Source of the DNA: Prorocentrum cordatum
Lineage: Eukaryota; Sar; Dinophyceae; Prorocentrales; Prorocentraceae
DNA: 50,000 nt
Direction of reading: 5' to 3'
NCBI GenBank assembly: GCA_963575745.1
Contig: CAUYUJ010017966.1
Span: 114,567-164,566, forward strand
Shown here one piece after another: positions 12,361 through 25,000 of this stretch. Made by a program: the position numbers and the translations under genes. The first letter of the stretch is position 1, and the number at the start of each line of letters is the position of its first letter. The notes below the pieces were generated by a model. That model saw only the letters and a list, made by a program, of their open reading frames with translations. It ran no database searches and was not told where the DNA came from.

Positions 12361-12863
12361 AGGGAACAAAAAAACTACATAAAACATGAGCTTTCGGAGG
12401 TCCGCGCGGATTTCTCGCATCGGCGCTGGACCCCTTCCCCTGGCGCGCGGGGCCCGCAGGGGCGGCGCCAGAGGCGCCGCCAGGGGGCCGCAGCGCCGGT
12501 CCGAGGAGGCCGTGCCCACCTCCGACGGTCTCTGTTGATGTCATGATGCCCTCGATCGGCGATGCGGGCCACTCGATGGGGCAGGCGGGGGTGGGGCTTG
12601 GAATTCGTCGAGCGCGTGGCGAAATCCGAGCCCTGGCCCTCGTTTTCCACCACCGCCACCATAAGTTGGATGGGGGGAAGGAGGAGGAGGAGGAGGAGGA
12701 GGAGGAGGAGGAGGAGGAGGAGGAGGAGGAGCAGCAGGAGGAGGAGGAGGAGGAGGAGGAGGAGGAGGAGGAGGAGGAGGACCCCCTTCCCCCTCCAGCT
12801 TATGGTGGTGGTGGTGGAAAAGAGGCCCATCAACCCAGGGGAAGCGATGGTCGGTGGAGGTAT

Positions 12864-13175
12864 CGGGGGTGGACAGACCTCCTAGCCTGACGCGTCGATT
12901 AGTGAATTGTCCGTTTTCGGTTCTCGAGAGGGCGCCGCGGCCGTCATTTTCCAGGCTTGCGCCCGCCAGGTTTGGGCCCGAGGTCGTTTCCACTAAACCA
13001 CGTTTTACTAACCTCTATACGTCTTTAGTTTTGGCCCCCCCCCCCTGGAGCTCTCCGCGGTGAATCAACTCGTCCCCAAACTCGTCCGCTCCCGAAACCT
13101 CTCCTCCTCCTCAAAGTGCAGCTCTCGCCTCAGCGCCGCGCACATTCGCGTCAGAGGGAGGCCTGTCCATCCCCG
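12864..13175. mobile_element. MITE family B, copy 3, split by an insertion
   Basis: The left part (12864-13010) and the right terminus (around 13155-13175, CCTGTCCATCCCCG) match the family. About 145 bp between them is foreign, and part of it (13110-13155) is the reverse complement of the 82-bp satellite unit found at 7030-7330. Confidence 0.8.
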
Positions 13176-16165
13176 GAGGTGGGGTTCGGACGCCGCCACC
13201 CTGAGGAGTGACGGCGGTGCCGGCGCGGCTCGCCCGCCGCCGCCGCTGCCCTCCGGCGGGGGCTCCCCAGCCGCGACAGGTGCCGGCCGGCCCCAGGCAT
13301 CGAAAGTTCGGTATCGTTTACTCCAGATGTCGTAATAAAAGGGAGGGGGTCTGGACCCTCCAAGACAGGCCATTTCAGACCTCCCCCGTGGGAGAACCCT
13401 CCAAAACATCGTCCGCAGACCCCCCAGGCCCTCCAAGATCGGGGGAGCGTAAGACCCGGGTTTGCCAGGACTCGGGTTCGCCATCGATTTTTGACGACCG
13501 CGCCTCGGATTTTGACGAGGAGGAGTTTCGTGGGATGTCTGCAGCGGGAGGCCTCGTCAAAATGCAGGCTCGGCCTCGCCATTTTTTTGACGACCTCGTC
13601 GGGGATTTCCGAGTCCCCCGTACCCGGGTCTTACGTCTCCCCGACAAGATAGCCTGGAATAGACCCCCCCCGAAATGAGACCCCCCCTCCCTTTATTACG
13701 AAATCTGGAGTAACCAATCTTTGGCATCGCTCGGACGTGTGCATTTTTTCTCGGCGACGGCCATCGAGGACCATCCTTGATAATTTGGTGAAATAACACG
13801 CACGAAATCGAACAATACACAAGGAATGGACGTCCGAGCGATGGCGAGAATCCCCGTCCCCATCCCCCATCCCCTTCGAGACCCCCACCAAGTTACCACC
13901 CCAGTTGGGGACACATTCCCATCCCCTTCGAGACCCCCACCACATTTCAAGCAGTGGCGAAGCGTCCCGGCTCGCCTATAGCCCCACCAAACAATGTTCT
14001 AAGAACTTTTTGTGGTTCCCGCGAAATGTTCTTAGAACATTTCTAGCGGAGGCTGTCTTGGTTTAACGCATCGGGCTTATGTTCTAAGAGCATTGTCTTT
14101 GTTCCTAGAACATTGCTGGGTTCTAAGAACATTTCGTGGTATGACTACAGGAGCGCCGGGACGGTCGGCCCCTGCTCAATCGGTATCGTTCCACCAATCC
14201 CCATCCCCATCCCCATCCCCCGCGAGACCCCCACCAAATTACCACCCCAGTTGGGGACACGCCCCTCGAAACTCGAAGGGAACGACCGACGTCCCCATCC
14301 ATGGGGGGTAAGCCGGCCAGCGGGGCCCAGGCCAGGCCGCCGGGGACGGGGATCGGAGAAGCGAGGCTCGAACGGCTCGGCAGCAGTCGAGACTCGGAGG
14401 AGGGGCATCCGCCGAGACCGCTGGCCCGTCCCTTGAGAGCCCTCGTCGCCCCGGCGGGGGGGTCCTCGGAGGGGTGCTGGTCGGGATGCGCCCCGGGGGA
14501 GGTCCTGGCCACGCGCAGAAGGGGGTAGGGGGAGGGGGGAAGGCCTCTTAGAAGCGCCCCTGCTTCTCAGAAGGCGCGGGCCTTCTCTGCAGATGCAAGG
14601 CCGGCGCCTTCTAAGAAGCAGCCCCCTTCTGAGAAGCCTTCCCCCCTCCCCCTACCCCCTCGTGCGCGCCGCCAAAGGTCCACGGATCGGTGGGGGCGGT
14701 ATCGTTTTGTCTCCCCAGGGGAGCACGCCTTCCTTCGCTTCGCTCTCGGCATCCGGAGGCCCTCGCCGGGCCCCAGGATCGTCAGGAGACAGCCCAGAGT
14801 GAACACCCCAGGGGCTTCTGTGTTTCGGCATCGTCCAGCCCATCCCCATTTTCGCCGGGCCATGATGTTTCAGCCTCACCACCTTGCTATCTGGGATATG
14901 CCCCGCGAACCCTGAAGGAACATGCATATATGATCGCGGGTCGAGGGTTCACAGGCCCCTCCCCCAGATGGGATGGCTCCCAGGGTTCCACAGGCCCCCC
15001 CCCCCCCACATGGGATGGTGGGGGGGACGACGACGCCGCCGCCGCCGCCGACACCAACGCCGCCGCAGCCGCCGCCGCCGACGACGACGACGACGACGAC
15101 GCCGACAACGACGCTAACGCCGATGCCAACGCCGACGACGTCGATACCGCCGGCGCCGCCGGGGGCCCTCGCGGATTGCTCGGGCCGTCGCGTGGCTGCC
15201 CCCCCCTGCGGAGGCGTCGATGCGACGCACATCCCGTTCTGATCGGTCTTTCCGAGTCGACGTCGATCGGTTCTGGTCTCGGCGGCAACGTTCGGGGGGG
15301 GGATAGGTTCGGCGGGGGGAGATGCATCGAGCCCGAGTCGCCGATTGATAGGCGATAGGGGGCCGGACAACCCATCTTGCCCAGTGACGTGCGGTTTGGC
15401 TATCTGGGGCGCATGGCCGATACATCGGCGATGTATCGCCGATTCCAGGTCGATGATTTCCCCCCCTGAGCCGGTCCCCCCCCCACACGTTGCCCCACCT
15501 CTCCCCTCGTGCCAGCAACTCGCGGCACGTTCTCTGCCATCCGCCGCGGGTCCAGCGCGAGGTCCTAGCAGGTCTGACGCGGATGCGACGTAGATTTTCG
15601 CGAATTCGGCGGCGCTGGTTCGGCGTGAACAGAGCCGCGAGCAGGTCGGGCGGGGCTAGGACCAGGATGATGTTCGTCCCGAGCGTTGGGGCACGATCTC
15701 TGAAAAGGCCGCGGCGCTGGCTGCGCCCTCCAGAGCCGCCGTATCTCGGAGATCCCCGAATTGTCCCAGCCCGCCGACGATGCAACATAGCAGGCGAGCA
15801 GTGGCGACGCGTCCTGGCTTTCTAATGGGCCCACCAGAAATCTACAAACCTGTCGCGGTCTTCACGAAAAGTTCTTGGAGCATTTCTGGTTGAGACTGTC
15901 TTGTTTTGACATATCGGGTTTACGTTCTAAGAACATGTCTGTTATTAGAACATTTTGGGTTTCTAAGAACATGTCTCAGTATGCCTATAGGATTGCCGGG
16001 ACGGTCGGTCCCTGCTCAAAGCAGAGCATGTCCAAGGCCGGGTCGTCGACTTTCCCCCGCGCCGGCCCAGGCGGAGGCGCAGGGCATCGGACGGCGAGGA
16101 TAGGCGCCGAGGATGTGCAGCTCCTGCTGGGGCGGCGTCGCCCATGTGCTGTGGTTGTGCCGCAG

Positions 16166-16256
16166 GGCGGAGGATCACGACGAGAAGCGCAAGGACTTCG
16201 AGTTCAAGGCTCGAGGACCAGCACGCTTCAGAGGAGGGCGAGTGCAGACGGCGGCA
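16166..16256 (+). CDS. Candidate exon 4 of CNB-domain gene
   Basis: The acceptor is GTGCCGCAG and the donor GTAAGC. The exon is 91 nt (one base plus thirty codons) and reads AEDHDEKRKDFEFKARG, then an Arg/Gly-rich stretch. The charged sequence with strong C/G third positions is typical of coding DNA and unlike the nearby repeats. It ends in phase 0, matching the next exon, which starts in phase 0 with the first helix of the CNB domain. The donor sits inside the 8-bp target duplication of the MITE at 16263-16426, so the insertion has duplicated this splice site. Confidence 0.5.
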
Positions 16257-16262
16257 GTAAGC

Positions 16263-16426
16263 TTAAGTCGGGCCTGTCCCTCTACAGGAGGAACATTCAA
16301 AAATAGTCAAAAAATCGCCTGGGGACATTTTTGTTATCATTGTTTGACCATTTTGGAGCATGTTCTGCGTATTGTTTCCATTTTTTCGTCGAACATCCCC
16401 CTGTATGGGGGACAGGCCCGACCTAA
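16263..16426. mobile_element. MITE family A, copy 2, at a splice donor
   Basis: The termini TTAAGTCGGGCCTGTCCC and GGGGACAGGCCCGACCTAA are inverted. Perfect 8-bp duplications CAGTAAGC lie at 16255-16262 and 16427-16434. The duplicated octamer contains the GTAAGC donor of the exon ending at 16256. Confidence 0.92.
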
Positions 16427-16557
16427 CAGTAAGCCTTCGGAGGGCCCTATCGTCGTCGCGGCTGGACGCCTCGGAGCGCTGGTGTGCGGGGACCCCGGGA
16501 GGGGCCCCGGGAGACCGATCTTGCGCTGCCCCTGTCTCCATTCGCCCTGCTTCGATG

Positions 16558-16915
16558 CAGTCGTGCCCGTGGAGGAGGAACCGTTTTCGTTGGGGAAGGG
16601 CTTAGTGTTCCTTACTCCAGATTCCATGATAAAGTAGGGGGGTCACATTTTGGGGGGGGGTCTGATTTGAGCTGTCTTGGAGGATTAGGGGGGGTCTGGG
16701 CAAAGGGCCGCCCTTTCATGGATGGTCTGGGGGGGTCTAAAGCTTCTCGTCTGGGAGGGTTGTGACCCCCTCCCTTTTATTACGAAATCTGGGGTAACCG
16801 TTTTACACAATGTCTGAGGTTTTCCTCAGGTCCTCGCTGGGAGATCAAAGTTGAACTTCTGGAAAAAAGGGGCTTCGTTCCTTACTTCGGGTTCCTTATG
16901 GCAGCGTTTCGACTG
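16558..16915. mobile_element. Family T element with a nested family G element
   Basis: Outer ends CAGTCGTGCCC and TTTCGACTG are inverted and match the copy at 17076. A family G element (16613-16796) sits inside. Confidence 0.75.
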
Positions 16916-17075
16916 CAGCAGGGGAGGAGAGTGTGCCGACACAGCTGCCCGTCCTGGAGGACCTTCGCCACCACGGCTGGGTTCTCGCAGAGGTTCTTGT
17001 CAGAATGCACCCTGGGCGAGGTCCGCGGATTAGCGACTGTCGGTATCTATGTTGACCACCACGACTCAGAACATA
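16916..17075. other. Coding-like fragment between two TA-flanked elements
   Basis: This 160-bp stretch is trapped between two related elements (16558-16915 and 17076-17252). The - strand reads VHSDKNLCENPAVVAKVLQ and the + strand reads VLEDLRHHGWVLAEVLV in another frame; both have C/G third positions. No splice sites fit cleanly. It may be an old exon or part of a repeat. Confidence 0.2.
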
Positions 17076-20000
17076 CAGTCGGGGCCCTGAAGAAGGAACC
17101 CTTTTGGTTGGGGAGGGGCTCCGCGTTCCTTAAGTGTTTCACAGCTTGCTTCAGGTGTTCCTCATGTTTTCGGCAGGAAATCGAAGGTTAACTTATGGAA
17201 AAAAAGGGGCCTCGTTCCTTATATAGGGTTCCTTAGGTCAACGCCCCGACTGTATTGTCAGCTCTCCCCGAGGCTAGGATCCACTAGTGGTGTTTTTTCA
17301 TGTTTTTGTTGTTGCTTTTTTGTTTTTCTCTTGTTTCGTTTTTGCGGCGCGCGCTGGACTCGCGCTCCGAACTCATTGCTCATTGCCGTTTTTGTTGGAT
17401 TCGGGCGCTATGGTTTTGCCCCCTCCTTCTCGAGGGGGGTGGCTGAATCGCGGGCGCGCGTATGCCCACGGTTGCGCATCTCGCCAGAATGGTTCGTGGC
17501 CATGGCGATTGCGCGGGGCGGGGACCGGTGCATGCCCAACGGCATGCGCGTTGCATGATAGCGGCGGAGTCGTCTTAAACGTGTGGTCATTATTTTGGCG
17601 TGCTTTGGAATTGACCCGCCAACGCCTTCCCGACATTGCAAAACACTCACAGGTGGCCATTACTGTCAAACGCTCACAAATTGCCATGCACCGCCCTGCA
17701 GGCACTCGGAGACTTCCTCCCAGTGTCGTGCCCTGGAAGCTCACATAGTGAGTCGGGCGAGTGTTTCTCAGCCGTGTCAGTCGCCCTCGGCATCCCTGCG
17801 CGCGCTGACAGGGGGTGCTTTTTCTGCATTCGACTGCCGACGGCCCATCGACCCATCGGCCCAAATTGCGTTGCCGATTAAGGAACTTGCGGGTGCTTCG
17901 ACATGTTTAGCAGTGAAGCTGCAAAGGAGACCTTCGCCACAGACGCGCGCAATATATGCATGGGCCAATGTGCGACCATGTGAACATTAACCGGTTTAGA
18001 ACGCGACACTCAGCATCGGCCAGCATATGGAAATATGCATGCATGGGCGGGTAACGAAAAAAACGTGCGTGGGCCAGCGAAGAACGAGAGCGATGCACAA
18101 GTGCATCCAACATGTGGTAACGATGACTCGACCGTCAAAATACGTGGCCTGCCTCCCTCGAGCACTGTCTTTGGGACCGGCATTGCCTCGCGGGGTTTTC
18201 GTGGGGCTTTGTTGGGCTCCCACGGGTCTCGTGGGGCTCGCTTGTCGGGCTCTCGCGGGGTTATTGCGGGGCTCTCATGGGGTTCCCCGCAAGGATTTCG
18301 CTGGGCGTACCTCGGGGTTCGCTCCGGGGCCTCGTGGGGCTCACGTGGGGCTCTCGCCGGGCTCCCCCAGGGGTTCTCGCGAGGCTCTCGTGGGGCTCTT
18401 GCGGGCTCGATTGGGCTCCGTCGGGCTCCTCATCTCCCATTGTCATCCTCCCTCCTCCTTTCCTTGTCCTCCTCCCTTCTCTAGTCGGGCTCTGTCAGGC
18501 TTCGTCGGGCTCATCCTGTCGCCTTTTCCTTTCCCTTTTGAGCTCTGTCGTGTTCCGTCGGGCTCCGTATGGCTCCTTCCGGCTCCGTCGGGTTCCGTCG
18601 GGCTCTCGAAGTTCCCGTTGGGCTCTCATCGGTTGGTCTTGAAACCTGTCGGACTCTCTTGGGCGAAGTCACTCAGGGCTCGCATCAAGAAGCCCACCAG
18701 GCAACAACGAGGCTCTTCCAGGAGGCCGTCCACGAACGGCCCAGGAGCGGACCCCCGAACGCCCCCACTAAGAGACCCAATAACGAGCCCGCTAACGAGC
18801 CCACTAAGGGACCCACTAACGAGCCCACTAAGGGACCCACTAACGAGCCCACTAAGGGGCCCACTGACGACCCACTAACGAGCCCACTAACGAGCCCACT
18901 AAGGGGCCCACTAGCGAGCCCACCAACGAGCCCACGAGAAATCTTAAGCGGGACTTCGCACTCGACTGTGGCACTCGACTTTGAGCCGAATCGGCATGGC
19001 CACGGACCCTGTGACAGTCGTTAGTGGGGCGCGAGCGGGGAGTGCAGTGGGGAGCGCAATGCGGACCCCAACGGCCCTCTGAATGCTCCGGGGCCCCTGT
19101 TGCCCTGAGGGGCCGGAGGAGCAGGAGGAGGCAGGAGGAGGCAGCTGGAGGAGGAAGAGGAGGAGGGAGGAGGATGATGAGGAAACATAATATGCAGGTG
19201 CAAGAAAGGATGAAGGAGGGCGAGGAGGAGGAGGAGGAGGAGGAGGAGGAGGAGGAGGAGGAGGAGGAGGAGGAGGAGGGGGGGGAGGAGGAGGCAGGAG
19301 GAGGATGCAGAGGACGGGGGTTGCAGGAGGAAACAGGATAAAGTAGGAGGAGGAGGCAGGATGGAAGACGGCTTCGGAGGGCCCGAAAAAGGGGCCCCAC
19401 AAGGCTCCCCGGGGCCCCCAGATGGCCCACAAGAGCACCGCAGATGTCTCCAAGAGGTGCCCAGGAATATCTACCAACCGACCCCTTTGTGGTGCATAAT
19501 CCCGTGGGCCTTCTTGGGGGCCTCTTGAGGCCCTCTTGGAGCCCTCTCTTGATTCTTCCTGAGGCCTCTGCCGCCGTCTTTGAGGGGCCCAAGGAGGCTC
19601 CCAGGGGGGGGGGCCAAGAGGGCCCCGAGAGGGCCCCGGGGATGTTTCACGGCCGTGACACATCTTTGGGGACCTCTTGGGACCCTCATATGGCCCTGTT
19701 GGGGTCCTGATTTGCCCTTTGTGGGGCCATCTGGAATCCTCTTGGGGCCCTTTGGGGGTCTTGTTGTAGCCCTCCGAGGCCGTGAGAGCCCGACGAGCCC
19801 GACGAGCGAACCCCGCGAGACACGTGAGAACCCGACGAGCGAACCCCATGAGACCCGTGAAAGCCTACCAAAGCATATCGTTATGTACGCCCGCCCATAC
19901 ATGTATATTTCTCAATACCGGCGCATGCGTCATGTATTTTTTACTTGCCCATGCATAAAATATGTTAGTTCACAAGCCCAAGCATCTATTGTTGGCCGTC

Positions 20001-21347
20001 TGTGGCCATGCCCCCTTTCTGCGACCTAACGTTCTTGTAAATGTTGGAACACGCTCAGGCCCCCTCATCAGCAGTTCAATATGCGTTGGGGGTCGATGGG
20101 CCTCCGGAAACTGTCTGTAAAAAACGCCCATTGCCAGCGCGCGCAGGGATGCCGAGGGCGACCGGCAAGGCTGAGAAACATTCGCCCGACTCACTACGTG
20201 GCCCCCTAGTCGCGACGCTGGGCGGAGGCCTCCGAGTGCCTGCGGAGCAGTGCGTACGGGGAAGGTTTCGGCGGGCGTTTCTGCGCTTGTGTGGCCGCCT
20301 TTGGGCGCGTGCCCGCGACTGCGACCGCCCGCGGGCGCTTCGTAATCAGTTGCGGGTGCTCGTGGGCAGGCGTGGAAGGTCTCGCCAACCTTTTTGGGAA
20401 GGTGTAAACACGCGGGAGTGCTTGCCAGTGTTTCCGCCTGCCTGTGAGCGCCCATGGTCTCGCAATTGCCGCTTGCGGGCGTTTCCCCCAGTAGCTGCGC
20501 GCTTCTGAGTGCCCGCGTGCGCCCCCGCGCGCGCTGAATGGCGTTGCTATGTTGCGAGCCGCGCAAACTGCCCCCAGCGTCAGCTGAAGCCCCGACCCCA
20601 GTGAAAAGAAAGGGAAAATAAGAAACAACAGAAAAAAACACAGCAACAAACAAAAAACAAAACAAATCCTGCGACGATTCTAGACACTGGGAGAGGTGAG
20701 TGTTGCGCGAACATCGATTGTCCAAGCTCCGCGCGGATTTCTTGCATCGGCGCTGGACCCATCTCCAGTGGCGCGCGGAGCGCGGCAGGGGCGGCGCTAG
20801 GTCGTCGCCAGGGGGGGTTCGGGCTCGGAAAGCGGCTCGTTGTTCTCTGGGAGCTTCCATTACTGCTCAGTGCGGGCAATACTTCTGTCCATGTCCACTG
20901 CGATATGGAGTTTCGGGTTCCCTTCCCCAGAAACCAGAGGCCCGCTGGATATGGATAAATTTGCCCCCTAGAGGCTAGATTTCTATCCATATCCAGTGCG
21001 CCTCGGCCTTGCGATGATCCTTCCCAAAAAATCCCCGACGCACTGGATATGGATACGAACCTTGCCCGCACCCATCTAGCGCCCCGCGTGCGCCCAGGCG
21101 CTTCCGACCCGAAAACGGAACGTTGTTCATTATTTTGCGTTCCGTGAGGTAGCACCTTGACTGTGTGTTGTAAATTGCCGCATGTCCGCGAGGGCTTGTC
21201 CTTGAGTCGGCGCTGGGCTGCCCTTGCGGCGCCTTCGTCGCCCCTGGCGCGTTTCGCGCTCCATGGAATGGGGTTCCAGCGCCGAGCCAGATATTCGCGC
21301 GGACCCGCCCCCAGCTTATTTTCGTGACGTCTTTTGTTCCTCCACAG

Positions 21348-21474
21348 GTGGCTTTCTTGAAGAAGGTGCCCCTGCTGATGAACCACTTGCCTCGGTCGGA
21401 GCTTCCCAAGATGGCGAACTCGCTGACGTCGCGCGTGTGGAGGCCAGGGCAGACGTTGGTCTCCCAAGGCCAGG
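21348..21474 (+). CDS. CNB-domain exon 5 (first part of the domain)
   Basis: The acceptor TCCTCCACAG is followed by G, and the exon is 127 nt ending in phase 1 before GTGGGA. It reads VAFLKKVPLLMNHL, then SELPKMANSL, then RPGQTLVSQGQ. This is the classic opening of a cyclic-nucleotide-binding domain: the FLxxVPLLxxL helix, the ELxxMAxxL helix, and the PGQxLVxQG strand-turn. Such domains regulate PKA, PKG and cyclic-nucleotide-gated channels by binding cAMP or cGMP. The split Gly codon joins exactly with the next exon at 26982 to give QGQGDTGKALYLI. Confidence 0.86.
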
Positions 21475-21829
21475 GTGGGAACGCTCATCTGTGCCTCCCT
21501 TGTTCCTGCAATCCTTCCCCATACAGGCGGCCCGGATTAGTAGGTCGACCGTGCCAGATCAAGGGCACCTTCGCGTCCTGTGTCTTGCGACCCATGACTC
21601 CTGCATTTCTGTGGCAGCGTGGCCCCCGGAAGGGCCTTGTGGCCTCCCGCGTGTCTTCTCCAATCGAGCCCGGCTGTACAGGTACGGCGGCGAGATAAAA
21701 AAAAACCACTGCGGGCTCGGGAGGGGTTCTGTGGCTCTTGGTGGACCGCTCCTCGGGTGCAGGCCGGGGAGCTTACTTTCGCGGCCGAGGCTTGCAGCGG
21801 CCAGGGAAAAGCCCCGCCGTGCCTTATTT

Positions 21830-22000
21830 CGGGGGTGGACAGAACCCCCGACAGTGACACATCGATTAGTGAATTGTCCGTTTTCGGTTCTCGAAAAGGA
21901 GCCGTGGCCGTCATTTTCCAGGCTTGCGCCCGCCAGGATTGGGCTTCAGGTCGTTTTCGCTAAACCACGTTTCACTAAAGGGGGGTCTGTCCATCCCCGA
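21830..22000. mobile_element. MITE family B, copy 4
   Basis: Full-length copy with both termini, inserted near the end of a three-times repeated segment (21745-21830, 22110-22195, 22540-22630). It lies in intron 5 of the CNB gene. Confidence 0.88.
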
Positions 22001-25000
22001 GTATTCCTCGTTCCTTCTGGCAGCACGCGGGCCCAGGAACAGCTCCGGTGTTCGGGCTCTGGCAGCACGTGGGCCCAGGAGCAGCTCTGGTGATCGGGCC
22101 GCTCACTGACTCCGGGTCGGGTCGGGGAACCGCTTTGTCGCCGAGGCTCGCCGCGGCTGGAAAAAAACCCGTTTCTTTCCTTGTTCGGGGCTCCTCGTGG
22201 TAGGCACGGGAATTGGAGGAGGAGGAGGAGGAGGAGGAGGAGGAGCACCATGAGGAGGAGGAGGAGGCCACCCGACCCGTGCCGTTCTGGATGGGGTCTG
22301 CTGGTGCAACACGGTGTGCCTCCGATCCTTCCCAATCTTCCCCCGCACACCCATCCCCCCCCCCCACACCACACCCCTTCTTCCTGTAATGCCTCCCCAT
22401 AGTTTTTACGACGCGGCGCGGCAGAGGCGATCCGCTCGCGCGTGCAAGCAACCCAGGCTATTGCATGTCCCTCCCCATACAGGCAAGACGCCGCGATGAG
22501 GAGCACTGGTCTCAGTCCGGTGGGTTTTTTTGGCTTTCGAGCCGCTCCTCAGATTCGGGTCGGGCAAACCTGTTCGGGGCCAAGGCTCGACGTGTCCATA
22601 GAAACACCCCGTCCTTTCCTGATTTTGGTCGGACGGGGCTAGGACGAGGACAAGTCCGTTCCAGAGCGTGAGCGTTCCGGGGCGCCCCGAGAAGGCCGCG
22701 GCGCTCTAGGCATTCTCCAGAGCCGCAGGATCTCAGAGCTTCTCGACGAATCATCACCCGAATTGATCCTCGTTCTGGCTTCGTCTTATTTTGCTTCCCT
22801 CACAGGGTCCACATCGATCCGATTGATCCGATTCGATGTGGATTCGAATTCGCCAATCGATCGGTCGATTGTGTCGGCCGAATGCGGTTTGATTCGATCG
22901 GCCAATCCGATTCGATTCGAGTTCGCCGACTTGGTCTGCCCGATTCCATTCGATTTCGATGCCTCGCCGATCCGACGCGACCCGACGCTTGCAGGGCGCT
23001 GCTGCGCATCTTGGTGCAGCCGATCCGATTCGACTTCGATGTCTCGCCGATCCTTTGCGACCCGACGCTTGTATGGCGTTGTTGCGCATCTCGGTGCAGC
23101 CGATCCGATTCGATTTCTGCTCCGTTCCGATGCGGTCCGCTTCGACGCACAATCCGATTCGATCCGCGTTTCTTGTTCGATGCTGGTGGATCCTCCCCTC
23201 ATGGTAGCGCGATGACTGTACCCTCTCCCCTCCCTGCTTCCAGCTCGGGGAAACATCTTTTGGACAGTGTTTGTTCTACAAGTAGCACGGGTGCCATGAA
23301 TCAAAAGCTGAGGCGGAGGATGACCAGTGCACACCTAAGAGTCATCAGCGATGTTGGGATAAACCCTCCCTCCAAGCTCCCCCTTGATATGCTCATACAA
23401 CGGTTCATTCCCACCGAGGGAACTGCCTCGTCGGAAGACAACCGTTTGAAGAGCTTGAAGCGAGCCAGAAGATAATTCTCGCGGCTCCAACGCCACGGAT
23501 CAACCTGACTTCTGCGCCTTGACGATCTTGAATCGCGCCAGAACGCCATTATTGTGACTTCAACACCGCGAATCAACGTCATTGTTGCACCCTCATGGTC
23601 CTGAATCTCTCCAAAAGACCGTTCCTGGTACGTTGACCATGGGAACCAGTGGATCTCTTGCAACGTTTTAAACGAATAGGGACGGCGCTACGGAGAGAGC
23701 CACAGTTCGTGAAGGGCCCGCTCTCGATCCGTGAAACCCTTGCAGATATTTCAAAACGAGTGTGCGCGGCGCTACGGCGAGAGCCACGTTGTGAGAACGG
23801 CCCGCCTTCAATCCTTGAAACGCTTGCAAATTGTGAGAAACGAATGTGCGCGACGCTAAGGGGAGATCCACATTTCGAAGACGACCCCCCCTCAACCCGT
23901 GAAGCTTGTGAACCGTGATACACGAGTGTGTGCGGCGTTAAGGCGAGAGCCAGATTTTGAAAACGGCCCGCCCTCCATACGTGAAGCTCTTGCAAATTTT
24001 GAGAACGAATGTGCGCGGTGCTAAGGCGAGAGGCACATTTTGAAAACGACACGCCCTTCATCGGGGAAACTGTTGTTACTGCTCAAGCTTCAGGGTCATA
24101 ATTCATAATGGTGAGGAACTCTCAGGCGAAACGTCCAGCCCGCCCTTTCGACTTGCCTCGGGGGGGACAAGGAGAAGTCGGTGACAAGGAACAAGGCTGG
24201 AGGAGGAGGTGGAGGAGGAGGGGGAGAAGAGGGGCGAGACATCGGGGAAGGAGGGAACACAGACGGCCGCAAGAGGGGCTTTGGAGGGCGAGCTCGTGGA
24301 TGCTCTGAGGGCCGCACCCCACAAGGTGGCTTCAAAGACCTTCGGATGTTCCCAGGATGCCTCCAACAGACACCCAAGGAACCCACAGAGGGGCCTGCGG
24401 GGGGGAGGATGTGGGGGGGGATGGAGATGGAGGGGGGGGCGCGGGGCTGCGACGCGAAACATAAAGTGGTCGGGGCGGATGGGGCATTGCCCTCTTGGCC
24501 CGTCTTGGGGGCATTTTGCCACCGAAAAGTATTTCGAGAATGCGCGACGCGCCCCAGAAGCTTTGCCAATGTTGGGCTCAGGCCCCCCCAAGGAATCCCC
24601 AGGATCGAGGGCTGGGGCTCGAGGGATTAGACCAAGAGCCAGAGGACACCCCAAGGCGTGCCTCAAAGGCAGGGTGGCGGATTATAAATCGTGATCGTAC
24701 CACTGCACTGGCTGCACCAGCACCAGTGGGATCTTCGATTGCTGGTCTAGTCGTTATCACCATTGATGCTGATCCCCACCATTACACGTGTTGTTGTTGT
24801 TGTATCGTAGCCCGTAACCGAGAGTACGACGTACAAGTGCGTTTCTAAGGAGCGTTGCCACAACCACGACTATCACTACCGCCACGAAATCACTTTCTTA
24901 TTGCGATGTCGACTGCGCATGCTACTACCACTTTTCCTCTTGTTCCCATCGCTCTTAGTACGATTGTCAGTGCCAGTGTTTTGTCCAGCAGGAGTTTCAT